Positions 29,891 to 38,611 of a DNA stretch of 64,000 bases are shown here, piece by piece (within the stretch, counting starts at the first letter, position 1; every line of letters starts with the position of its first letter). A model generated the notes under the pieces. The model ran no database searches. It had not been told where the DNA came from and worked only from the letters and a program-made list of their open reading frames with translations. The DNA is from Streptomyces fumigatiscleroticus (GTDB lineage: Bacteria; Actinomycetota; Actinomycetes; Streptomycetales; Streptomycetaceae): assembly GCF_014647975.1 (NCBI RefSeq), contig NZ_BMQF01000004.1, forward strand, positions 310,001 to 374,000. Direction: 5' to 3'. The position numbers and the translations under genes are program-made.

Positions 29891-30814
29891 TCAGCGAAGG
29901 GCCGGTTCGTCCAGCGTGAGCGTCCCCGCGTCCGCGTCGAGTCCGGCCCGTACGCCGAAGGGGATCGTCCACGCCCCCTCGCAGTGCCCGAACCCGAACT
30001 CCTCCACCACCGGCACGCCGAGGCCGCCGAGCCGGTCGGCGAGGACCGGGCGCACCCGCTCGTAGGGCCCGCACCCCTCCCACGACCCGAGCAGCACCCC
30101 GCGCACCCCGTCCAGCAGACCGCCGCGCAGCAGCTGGGTCAGACACCGGTCCAGCCGGTACGGCTCCTCCCCCACGTCCTCCAGGCAGAGCAGCCCGCCG
30201 CGCGCGGAGGGCCGGGCGTGCGGGGTGCCCAGTTCGGCGGCGAGCAGGGAGAGACAGCCGCCGAGCGTCACACCGTGCGCCCGGCCGGGGACCAGCGGTG
30301 TGCCGCCCGGGGCGATCGTGCGGACCGTCTCCGGGGCGAACAGGGTGGCCCGCAGGTGCTCCTGCGCCCGCGCGTTCTTGAGGAAGTCCACGCCCGCCGC
30401 CATCGGCCCGTGCAGCGTGACCAGTCCCAGCCGCACCGCGAACGCCTCGTGCAGCGCGGTGATGTCGCTGAAGCCGACGAACACCTTCGGCCCGGCCGCG
30501 CGCATCGCCTCCCAGTCGAGCAGGTCGGCGATCCGCTGCGCGCCGTAGCCGCCGCGGGCGCACAGCACCGCGTCCACCGCCGGGTCGCACCAGGCGGCCT
30601 GGAGGTCGGCCGCCCGGTGGGCGTCCGTGCCCGCGAGATAGGGGAACTCCTCGTGCCGGTCCAGCACATGGGGCGCCACCACCGGGTCGAGGTCCCAGCC
30701 GCGCAGCACGTCGAGCCCGCCCTGCAACCGCTCCTCGGGCACCGGCCCGCTCGGCGCGACGACGGCCACCCGGGCGCCCGGGGCCAGCCGGGCCGGTCTC
30801 AGCAGCTCCTTCAC
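29891..30814 (-). CDS. LD-carboxypeptidase (S66 family)
   Basis: A 307-residue S66 peptidase. The nucleophile lies in FVGFSDITALH (Ser about 113), with the second domain carrying LCLEDVGEEPYRLDR and a FGHCEG histidine, completing the Ser-Glu-His triad. The family removes terminal D-alanine from muropeptides in wall recycling or confers microcin immunity. The GTG start overlaps the S9 peptidase stop; it is the last gene of a four-gene peptidase operon. Confidence 0.9.
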   Translation of the reverse strand: MKELLRPARLAPGARVAVVAPSGPVPEERLQGGLDVLRGWDLDPVVAPHVLDRHEEFPYLAGTDAHRAADLQAAWCDPAVDAVLCARGGYGAQRIADLLDWEAMRAAGPKVFVGFSDITALHEAFAVRLGLVTLHGPMAAGVDFLKNARAQEHLRATLFAPETVRTIAPGGTPLVPGRAHGVTLGGCLSLLAAELGTPHARPSARGGLLCLEDVGEEPYRLDRCLTQLLRGGLLDGVRGVLLGSWEGCGPYERVRPVLADRLGGLGVPVVEEFGFGHCEGAWTIPFGVRAGLDADAGTLTLDEPALR

Positions 30815-32763
30815 CGGGTCAGCTCCAGCACCGGGACATCGCCCGCGTCGAGGCGGAAGACCTGCGCGTACAGGGACAGTTCGGCCTCCAGGGCGCGCTC
30901 CATGGTCTCCAGCCGCCGGAATCCGTGTCCCTCGCCCTCGAAGGCGAGATAGGCGTGCGGCACCCGCCGGCCCGCCATCCGGGCCAGGAACCGTTCGCAC
31001 TGCGCGGGCGGGCAGATCACGTCGTCCAGGCCCTGGAGCAGCAGGAACGGCACGGTGATGCGGTCGGCCTGCGCGGCGGGCGACCGCTCCGCGTACCGGC
31101 CGGGCACCTCGGCGTACGGCCCGACCAGGGTCTCCAGGTACCGCGACTCGAAGTCGTGGGTCTCCCCCGTGCCCCAGCCGGTCAGATCGAGGATCGGATA
31201 GCTGATCGTGCCGCAGGCGTAGACGTCGGTGGTGGCGAGCGACGCCGCCGTGGTCCAGCCGCCCGCGCTGCCCCCGCGGATGGCGAGCCGGTCCGGGTCG
31301 GCGGTGCCCTCGTCGGCGAGGGCCCGCGCGACGGCGGCGCAGTCCTCGACGTCGACCACGCCCCACTGCTCGCGCAGCCGGTTGCGGTACTCCCGGCCGT
31401 GCCCGGTGGAGCCGCCGTAGTTGACCTCGGCGACGCCGATGCCGCGGGAGGTGAAGTAGGCGATCTCCAGGTCCAGCACCAGCGGCGCCCGGCTGGTGGG
31501 CCCGCCGTGCGCCCAGATCACATACGGCGGCAGCTCGCCGCCGGGTGCCACGCAGTCGGGGTTGTGCGGCGGATACACATGCGCGTGGATCTCGCGTCCG
31601 GTCGGTCCGGTGAACGTGCGCATCTGCGGTTCCGGGTAGTACGCGGGGTCCACCGCGTCGTCGTGCCCGGCGCCGATCACCCGGGCCCGGCCGGTCCGGG
31701 TGTCCAGCTCGACCACCTCGTAGGAGCTGCGCGGGCTGGCCCCGACGGCGACGACGCGCTCGCCGCTGACCGCGAGCGCCGGCGCGAACTCGGTCCAGGG
31801 GCCGGCCGCGTCGACGAGTTCGCCGGTCTCGGGGTCGAGGATGCCGAGCGCTGTGGTGCCACGGCCGTGCACGACGGCGATCGGGCCGCTCGCCAGCGGA
31901 GCGAACCAGCGCAGGCCGAGCTTCCACAGCGGCCCGCCGAACTCCTCCTCGCGCGGGCACAGGGGCTCGCCGTCGCGGTAGAGGTTCCACCAGCCGGTGC
32001 GGTCGCTCGCGTACAGCAGGGAGCCGTCGGCCGCCCAGTCCACCTGGGCGACGGACTCCTCCGGGCCGCCGGCCACCGTGCGGGCGCCGCGCAGGGTGCC
32101 GTCCTCGCCGACGTCGGCGAGGAGCAGTTCCGTGCCGTCCCAGGGCATCCGCGGGTGGTCCCAGGCGAGCCAGGCCGCGCGCCGCCCGTCGGGCGAGAGC
32201 CGGGGCCCGGTGACGAACCGGTGCCGGCCGCCGGTCAGTTCGCGCACGGCACCGCGGTCACCGGCCGCCGAGCCGTCCAGCGGTACGGCGGCCAGGACGC
32301 GCCGCACGTCGGTGGGGCCCTCGCCGGTGAACTCCTCCAGCACGCACCAGACTTCGCCGCGTCCGGGGAGCAGTTGCGGCTCCGCCCAGCGCAGCCCGCC
32401 GCCCACCGCCGAGAGGGGGGTCAGCGGGCGGGGTTCGCCGCCCGGCCGGTATTGGTACAGCCGCTGGTCGGCGAAGTTCACGAACACCGCCAGCGGTCCG
32501 GCGTCCGTCATGACCGCCGACCAGGGCCGGCCGCCGTACTCGATGACGCGGCTGCGCACGTTCCACGGCGCGGGCAGCACGGGGGCCGTCGTGCCGTCGG
32601 CGCGGCGCCGCACCAGCGTGCGCCGTCCGCCCTCGGTGGGGCGCGGCTCGGTCCACCACACCTCGTCGCCGACGTAGCCCACGTCCTCGGGCCGCCCGTC
32701 GTGCGCGGCGGCCAGCCGAGCGCCGATCGGCGAGGGCCACGAGCCGTACGCCAGGGTCTGCAC
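30811..32763 (-). CDS. S9 family prolyl oligopeptidase-like peptidase
   Basis: A 650-residue enzyme: a beta-propeller domain to about residue 390, then an alpha/beta hydrolase domain with nucleophile IRGGSAGGW, an aspartate in LLLQGLDDVICPP and the histidine in GEGHGFR. It would cleave short proline-containing or acyl-peptides in the cytoplasm. I choose the GTG at 32763 because GGAGGAG lies at ideal spacing; GTGs at 32775 and 32781 are alternatives. The M20 gene ends 22 bases upstream. Confidence 0.9.
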   Translation of the reverse strand: MQTLAYGSWPSPIGARLAAAHDGRPEDVGYVGDEVWWTEPRPTEGGRRTLVRRRADGTTAPVLPAPWNVRSRVIEYGGRPWSAVMTDAGPLAVFVNFADQRLYQYRPGGEPRPLTPLSAVGGGLRWAEPQLLPGRGEVWCVLEEFTGEGPTDVRRVLAAVPLDGSAAGDRGAVRELTGGRHRFVTGPRLSPDGRRAAWLAWDHPRMPWDGTELLLADVGEDGTLRGARTVAGGPEESVAQVDWAADGSLLYASDRTGWWNLYRDGEPLCPREEEFGGPLWKLGLRWFAPLASGPIAVVHGRGTTALGILDPETGELVDAAGPWTEFAPALAVSGERVVAVGASPRSSYEVVELDTRTGRARVIGAGHDDAVDPAYYPEPQMRTFTGPTGREIHAHVYPPHNPDCVAPGGELPPYVIWAHGGPTSRAPLVLDLEIAYFTSRGIGVAEVNYGGSTGHGREYRNRLREQWGVVDVEDCAAVARALADEGTADPDRLAIRGGSAGGWTTAASLATTDVYACGTISYPILDLTGWGTGETHDFESRYLETLVGPYAEVPGRYAERSPAAQADRITVPFLLLQGLDDVICPPAQCERFLARMAGRRVPHAYLAFEGEGHGFRRLETMERALEAELSLYAQVFRLDAGDVPVLELTR

Positions 32764-32785
32764 CGTCTCCTCCACTCGCACTCGC

Positions 32786-34090
32786 CTAGGCCGTCCGCAG
32801 GAAGCGGTCCAGGACACGGACGCCGAAGTGCAGCGCCTCGACCGGGACCCGTTCGTCCACGCCGTGGAAGAGGGCCTGGTAGTCGAAGCCCTCCGGCAGC
32901 TTCAGCGGGGTGAAGCCGTAGCCGGTGATGCCCAGCCGGGAGAACTGCTTGGCGTCCGTGCCGCCGGACATGCAGTACGGCACCACATGCCCCTCAGGGG
33001 CGAACTCCTCCACGGCCGCCCGCATCCTCGCGAACGTCGGCGAGTCCACCGGCGCCTGGAGGGCGACCTCCCGGTGCTCGAACTCCCACTCCACCTCCGG
33101 CCCGGTGAGCCGGTCCAGGGTCGCCCGGAACTCGTCCTCGGCGCCCGCCAGGAAACGCCCGTCGACATACGCGACGGCCTCGCCGGGGATGACGTTGAGT
33201 TTGTAACCGGCGCTCAGCATGGTCGGGTTGGCGCTGTTGCGCACGGTGGCCTCGACGAGCCCGGCGGCGGGCCCCAGCTTGCGCAGCAGGCCGTCGATGT
33301 CGTCCGGGCCGGCTTCGACGCCGTAGAGGGCGGCGAGTTCGGTGAGGGCCGCGCTGACGGTGGGGGTCGGCCGCAGCGGCCACTCGTGGGCGCCGATCCG
33401 GGTGACGGCGGCGGCGAGACGGGTGACGGCGTTCTCCCGGTTGACCTTGGAGCCGTGCCCGGCCCGGCCGCGTGCGGTCAGTTTCAGCCAGCCGGTGCCG
33501 CGCTCGCCGGCCGCGATCGGATAGAGCTGCCGGCCCGCGCCGTCGTGGAAGGTGAACGCCCCGGACTCGCTGACGCCCTCGGTGCAGCCCTCGAACAGCG
33601 CGGCGTGGTGCTCGGCGAGGAAGGCGGAGCCGTCCCGGGCGCTGTCCTCCTCGTCCGCGGTGAACGCGATCACGATGTCGCGCCGGGGCCGTACGCCCTG
33701 CCGGGCCCAGGCGCGCACGACGGCCAGGATCATCGCGTCCATGTTCTTCATGTCGACGGCGCCGCGGCCCCACACCACGCCGTCCCTGATCTCCCCGGAG
33801 AACGGGTGCACGCTCCACTCCGCGGCCTCGGCGGGCACCACGTCCAGATGGCCGTGGAGCAGCAGCGCGTCCGCCGAGGGGTCGGTGCCCTCCAGCCGGG
33901 CCACGACGTTCGTCCGGCCCGGGACGCGCTCCAGCAGCACCGGTTCCAGGCCCGCCTCCGCCAGCCGGGCGGCGGCGTACTCGGCGGCCGGGCGCTCCCG
34001 GCAGTCGCCGCCGCCGCGGTTGGCGGTGTCGATCCGGATCAGGTCGGAGGTGAAGGTCACGACCTCGTCCAGTCCGCGCTGGTCAGCCAT
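32786..34090 (-). CDS. M20/M25/M40 family metallopeptidase
   Basis: A 434-residue di-zinc hydrolase: LLLHGHLDVVPAE holds the first His/Asp ligands, GRGAVDMKNMDA the bridging Asp, FTADEEDSA the catalytic Glu pair, and CMSGGTDAKQFSRLGI the later ligands; the dimerisation domain is inserted between. Family members cleave dipeptides or N-acyl amino acids. The ATG overlaps the end of the M55 gene by eight bases. Confidence 0.92.
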   Translation of the reverse strand: MADQRGLDEVVTFTSDLIRIDTANRGGGDCRERPAAEYAAARLAEAGLEPVLLERVPGRTNVVARLEGTDPSADALLLHGHLDVVPAEAAEWSVHPFSGEIRDGVVWGRGAVDMKNMDAMILAVVRAWARQGVRPRRDIVIAFTADEEDSARDGSAFLAEHHAALFEGCTEGVSESGAFTFHDGAGRQLYPIAAGERGTGWLKLTARGRAGHGSKVNRENAVTRLAAAVTRIGAHEWPLRPTPTVSAALTELAALYGVEAGPDDIDGLLRKLGPAAGLVEATVRNSANPTMLSAGYKLNVIPGEAVAYVDGRFLAGAEDEFRATLDRLTGPEVEWEFEHREVALQAPVDSPTFARMRAAVEEFAPEGHVVPYCMSGGTDAKQFSRLGITGYGFTPLKLPEGFDYQALFHGVDERVPVEALHFGVRVLDRFLRTA

Positions 34091-34916
34091 ACTGCTCCTC
34101 CACCGCGGCCGAGGCGATCGTGGTGACCGCCTTGAAGGTGCGGATGCCCTCGTACATGGTGCCGCTGGTGTAGGCGACCTTGCGCTCCCCGACGCGGTCC
34201 ACGCCCGGCACCACCGTCGCGGCCATCGCCAGGTGCTCCGCGTCGAACTCCACGGCGACGGTGAACGGGCCGCCCCGCACGGGTTCGTGGCGCACCGCCA
34301 GGGCCGCGGCCTCCTTGGCCGCCGCCCGGATGTCGGCGGCGGTCCGGGCCGGTGTCCGGCACACCGCCGCGTACCGCGACACATGGTCCTTGACCGCGAC
34401 CTTCAGCGCCCCGGGCGCGTAGCCGAGCGCGTCCTCGCAGGCCACGTCGTCGCCGGTGACCAGGACGACGGGCACCCCGTACTCGGCGACGACGTGCGCG
34501 TTGAGCAGGCCCTCGCTGGCCCGTACGTCGTTCAGCCACACGCCGGTGATCTGGTTGGCGAGATAGGTGTGGGCGAGGACGCCCTCCATGCCGGCGCCGG
34601 CGTGGTAGCCGACGAACGCGACGCCGTCCACGTCGCCGTGCTGGACGCCCTCCACCATGGACAGCGTCTTGTGCCGGCCGGTGAGCATCTGCGCCCGTTC
34701 GTCGAGCCGCTCCAGCAGCAGATTGCGCATGGTCCAGTGCGCCTCGTTGACGAGCACCTCGTCGGCGCCGCCGTCGAAGAAGCCCAGCACGGCGGCCTGG
34801 ACGTCGGAGGTGAACAGCGAGCGGCACCGCTCCCACTGCGGGGTGCCCGGCAGCACGTCGGCGGGCCAGGTCACGCCGGTGGCGCCTTCCATGTCGGCGC
34901 TGATGAGGATCTTCAC
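34083..34916 (-). CDS. M55 family D-aminopeptidase (DppA-like)
   Basis: A 277-residue protein with the DppA signature: ISADMEGATGV at the N-terminus supplies the zinc-binding Asp and Glu, VNEAHWTMRN and GYHAGAGMEG the histidines. DppA releases D-amino acids from short D-peptides. With the downstream M20, S9 and S66 genes it forms a compact peptide and muropeptide catabolic operon. An AAG-rich site rather than a clear GGAGG precedes the ATG. Confidence 0.9.
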   Translation of the reverse strand: MKILISADMEGATGVTWPADVLPGTPQWERCRSLFTSDVQAAVLGFFDGGADEVLVNEAHWTMRNLLLERLDERAQMLTGRHKTLSMVEGVQHGDVDGVAFVGYHAGAGMEGVLAHTYLANQITGVWLNDVRASEGLLNAHVVAEYGVPVVLVTGDDVACEDALGYAPGALKVAVKDHVSRYAAVCRTPARTAADIRAAAKEAAALAVRHEPVRGGPFTVAVEFDAEHLAMAATVVPGVDRVGERKVAYTSGTMYEGIRTFKAVTTIASAAVEEQYG

Positions 34917-35063
34917 CGTGCTCCCAACCCCCGGCGGCCCGGGACGCGATCTCCGTGCGCCCTCACGTTACGCGCCACTTCGGCGCACAGGTACCCCGCA
35001 CCGCCGCCGCCCGGGGGCCGGGAGACGCGCGCGGCGGACGTGGCGGACGGCACGTCCGGTGCG

Positions 35064-35789
35064 TCACGCCGCGCGGGCCACCACCCACCACGCCGACGGC
35101 AGCTCGATCCGGGTGCCGTCGGGCGTGTGCTCCGTGGTGGTCAGGGACAGTTCCCCGGCGGCCAGCACGGTCAGCCCGGCGCCGTGCAGATACGCCGGGA
35201 CCGCCGCGTCGGCGACCTCGCCGGGGGCGATGCCGTGGCGCAGGACGGGCGCGAGCTTGGGCGGCGGCCCGGCCGGGTCCCGCGCCAGCCCCACGAGCAC
35301 GGACTTGGCGGCCTCGGACAGCTCCACCAGGAACGCCCGGCCGCGCTCGCCGAGCAGCGCGGCGACGCCGTCCACCAGCGGCTGCCGGTCGTCCGGCTCG
35401 CACTGGTGGAGCACGCCGCGCATATAGACGTTGGCGTCGCCGAGCTCCGCGTGCAGGGTCTGTGCCGCGTTCCGCTCGGCGGCGTCCAGCTGCCGGTACA
35501 TCGCCTGGCCCGCGGGGTCCGCGCGCCGGGCGTGGTCCAGGGCCGCGGCGGACAGGTCGGCCCCCACGACACGCGGGAAGCGGTCGGCGAGGAAACGGGT
35601 CTGGGTGCCGTTGCCGCAGCCGAGGTCGACCAGCGGCAGGCCCGGGTCGGTCAGATAGGGCTCGAACAGGGCCAGATGGCGGCCGACGGTGCGGTCCGGC
35701 TCGGCGTCCCAGAAGACGGCCCCCGCCTCCTGCGGGGCCTCACGCCAGAACCCTTCCCAGGCATCTCTGTAGCGACGCGTCACGCTCAT
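35064..35789 (-). CDS. Class I SAM-dependent methyltransferase
   Basis: A 241-residue methyltransferase with motif I LVDLGCGNGTQTRFLADR, the acidic strand VVGADLS, and a long C-terminal region containing SLTTTEHTPDGTRIELPSAWW. The GGAG at the start is well placed. The substrate is unknown; the gene is monocistronic by spacing. Confidence 0.87.
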   Translation of the reverse strand: MSVTRRYRDAWEGFWREAPQEAGAVFWDAEPDRTVGRHLALFEPYLTDPGLPLVDLGCGNGTQTRFLADRFPRVVGADLSAAALDHARRADPAGQAMYRQLDAAERNAAQTLHAELGDANVYMRGVLHQCEPDDRQPLVDGVAALLGERGRAFLVELSEAAKSVLVGLARDPAGPPPKLAPVLRHGIAPGEVADAAVPAYLHGAGLTVLAAGELSLTTTEHTPDGTRIELPSAWWVVARAA

Positions 35790-35980
35790 GCCCAACTCCC
35801 CAGGATGCGACTGAAATCCCGCCGCAAGTGACGGGCGAGTACGGTGTATCGCGCCCTGGTCGGGGCGACAAGCGCGTGGCGCACCCCGTTCACCACCGGT
35901 TCGCCACGAGCGCGCCGTGGTGCGCCGCCGCGCGCCCCGTACCGCGCCGCTCCCGCTTCCGCTTCCGCCCCGGGGGCGGC

Positions 35981-38470
35981 TCAGCGCCGCGGCAGTGTCA
36001 GCTCGAACCAGACCGTCTTGCCCGCCTTGGTGCGGCTGGTGCCCCACTCCCGGGCCAGGGTGCTGACCAGGCGCAGACCGCGCCCGAACTCGTCGCCGGG
36101 GCCGGCGCTGAGCAGGGTGGGCAGTTCGTGGTCGTCGTCGTCCACCTCGCACAGCAGCGTGTCGCCGCGCACCAGCCGCACCTCCACGGGCCGGCTGTGG
36201 GCGTGCCGTACGGCGTTGGTGACGAGCTCGCCGACGAGCAGCCCGGCGGTGTCGGCGAGACGGGCCAGACCCCAGTCGTGGAGCTGCTCGCGGACCGCGG
36301 AGCGGGCCCGGCCGACCTCGGCCGGGTCGAGGGCGAGCCGCCAGACGGCGACGTCGTCCTCCTCGATGCCGTTGAGGCGGGCCATCAGCAGGGCCACGTC
36401 GTCCTTGCGGCCGCCGCGGCTGCCCAGGGCGCGGATGATGCTGTCGCAGGCGTCGTCCATGGACGCGGCCGGGTGGGCGGCCGACTCGCACAGCGTGGCC
36501 AGACCGACACCGATGTCCTCGCCGCGCACCTCGACCAGGCCGTCGGTGCACATCACCAGCCGGTCGCCGGGTTCCACCCGCACGCGCACCGCCTCGAAGG
36601 GCACCCCGCCGACGCCGATCGGCGCCCCGGTCGGCAGCTCCAGCAGCTCGCTGCGGCCCGACCCGGCGCGCACCAGGACGGGCGGGATGTGACCGGCGTT
36701 GGCCAGGTGCAGCTCGCTCGCGATCGGGTCGTAGACGGCGTACAGGCAGGTCGCCAGGTAGGCGTCGCCGAGCCGCTGGGCGAGGTCGTCCAGGTTGCGC
36801 AGCAGCTGCGCGGGCGGCAGGTCGAGCCCGGCCATGGTCTGCACGGCCGTGCGCAACTGGCCCATCATCGCGGCGGAGTTGAGGCCGTGGCCCATGACGT
36901 CGCCGACGACGAGGGCGGTGCGGGCGCCGGGCAGCTTCACCGAGTCGAACCAGTCGCCGCCGACCCGGCCGAGCAGCGTGCCGGGCAGATAGCGGGTGGC
37001 GATGTCGCAGCCCGCCATCCGCACGGGTATGTGCGGCAGCATGCTGTCCTGGAGCGTCTCGGCGACGTTCTCCTGGTAGGTGTACATGCGCGCGTTGTCG
37101 AGCACGAGGCCCGCGCGGGCGGCGAGTTCGGCGCCGGTGACCCGGTCCATGTCGTTGAACAGGGCACGCTCCGGGTGCCGCAGCAGGATCATGAAGCCGA
37201 GCACCACGTTGCGCGCCTTGAGCGGCACGACCAGCATCGAGCGGTTGGTGATCAGGGGCCGGATGTCGCGCTTCTCGAACTGCGAGGCGATGGCGTGGCC
37301 CATCTCCTCGCTGATGCGCGGCACCAGGACCGGCTCGCCGGTGGTCATGCACTGGAAGAACGGCGTGTGCGCCGGGAACGGCATGGCCTCGCCGACCGGC
37401 ACGACGTCGTCCCAGCGGCCGGGTTCGTCGGTGTGCTCGACGGCGACCCGGTGCCACATGGTGGTGGTGTCCGGCACACCTTCCGGGAACCCCTCGCCCG
37501 CGACGACCTGTTCGCGCAGATAGGTGCCGGCGACATCGGTGAAGCGGGGCACGACGGCCCGGCTGACCTCGATGATCGTCCGGGAGAGATCGAGGGAGGT
37601 GCCGATCCGGCCACTGACCTCGTTGAGGAACTCCAGCCGTTCGCGGACGGCGGCGTACTCGAGGTCCTCGCCCTCGTCCCTCAGGTCCTCGGGGACCGGC
37701 TCGCCGGCCGCCAGGGCCCGGGCGGCCCGGGCACGGCGGGCCTTGCGCTCGGCCCGCCGGGGCACGCCCCAGTCGGGGGTGACGGGCACCCGGTCGTTCT
37801 GGCTGAACTCCAGTACGGGATAGCCGAGTTCGAGGATCTGCGCGACGATGCGGGCGCTCTCGCCGACGCTCATGCTGGGCAGGATCTCGGGGAGCCGGCG
37901 GGCGAGTTCCTCGGCGCCGGGGAAGTCGGTGTGCAGCGCGAAGCCGGGGGCTATCCGCTCCACGGCGGCGGCGTCGGCCGCGTCGTCGTCGGCGTCGTCC
38001 TGGCGGAGCCCGGCCGCGTCCGCGGCCAGCACCAGCAGCCGTTCCCGGCCGGGGCCGACCAGCGGATAGGCCCACCACAGGACGTCGATGCGGCCCGCTG
38101 CGCCTCTCTCGTCGCCGGGCACGGTGAGACGGGCGCGGCCCGCGGCCGGGTAGGACAGCCGTCCGTCGAGGGACCTCTCGAGGTCGGGTCCCAGGCCGTC
38201 GTAGGCCGCGTACGCCCCGTAGGGGCTGTCGTCCTCCTCCTCGGACAGCGCCCCGGAGACCGGCAGCAGGTCGACGGCCGGGCGGCCGAGCGCCTCCTCC
38301 TTGGGAGCGCCGAACAAACGGCGCGCGCCCCGGCTCCAGTGGGACACGAGGCCGTCGCGGTCCACCACGACCACGGCCAGCGGGATACGGCCGGCCGGGC
38401 TCTGCCCGGTCGGTACGCCGTTCCCGGCTTCGCGGCTGTCGGGTTCGTCCCTCTCCGTGCCACGGTCCAT
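35981..38470 (-). CDS. PAS-GAF-PP2C (SpoIIE)-HATPase multidomain phosphatase
   Basis: An 829-residue regulator. In order: PAS-like domain (about 29-170), a linker with a basic patch, GAF domain (about 270-440; SRTIIEVSRAVVPRF, MLVVPLKARNVVLGF), PP2C/SpoIIE phosphatase (about 465-665; GGDWFDSVKL, VVGDVMGHG, GGRKDDVAL supply the metal aspartates), and an RsbW-like HATPase (about 690-829; GELVTNAVRHA N-box, GRGLRLVSTLA). This combination can both dephosphorylate anti-anti-sigma factors and bind a sigma factor, as proposed for OsaC-type regulators of SigB. Its target is not visible; the sigma factor at 5010-5804 is one candidate. Confidence 0.9.
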   Translation of the reverse strand: MDRGTERDEPDSREAGNGVPTGQSPAGRIPLAVVVVDRDGLVSHWSRGARRLFGAPKEEALGRPAVDLLPVSGALSEEEDDSPYGAYAAYDGLGPDLERSLDGRLSYPAAGRARLTVPGDERGAAGRIDVLWWAYPLVGPGRERLLVLAADAAGLRQDDADDDAADAAAVERIAPGFALHTDFPGAEELARRLPEILPSMSVGESARIVAQILELGYPVLEFSQNDRVPVTPDWGVPRRAERKARRARAARALAAGEPVPEDLRDEGEDLEYAAVRERLEFLNEVSGRIGTSLDLSRTIIEVSRAVVPRFTDVAGTYLREQVVAGEGFPEGVPDTTTMWHRVAVEHTDEPGRWDDVVPVGEAMPFPAHTPFFQCMTTGEPVLVPRISEEMGHAIASQFEKRDIRPLITNRSMLVVPLKARNVVLGFMILLRHPERALFNDMDRVTGAELAARAGLVLDNARMYTYQENVAETLQDSMLPHIPVRMAGCDIATRYLPGTLLGRVGGDWFDSVKLPGARTALVVGDVMGHGLNSAAMMGQLRTAVQTMAGLDLPPAQLLRNLDDLAQRLGDAYLATCLYAVYDPIASELHLANAGHIPPVLVRAGSGRSELLELPTGAPIGVGGVPFEAVRVRVEPGDRLVMCTDGLVEVRGEDIGVGLATLCESAAHPAASMDDACDSIIRALGSRGGRKDDVALLMARLNGIEEDDVAVWRLALDPAEVGRARSAVREQLHDWGLARLADTAGLLVGELVTNAVRHAHSRPVEVRLVRGDTLLCEVDDDDHELPTLLSAGPGDEFGRGLRLVSTLAREWGTSRTKAGKTVWFELTLPRR

Positions 38471-38611
38471 GGCCCAGGCCCTCTCTCCCCATGGCTCCCG
38501 CAAGATCTGTGCCGCCGTCACCACCGTACGGCGGCGGCCCGTGGCCATGTGTGGCAATGGGGGAATTGGTGGCACGGTCCCGCACCGGCGTGCGCCCCTG
38601 CCGGTGGCCGG

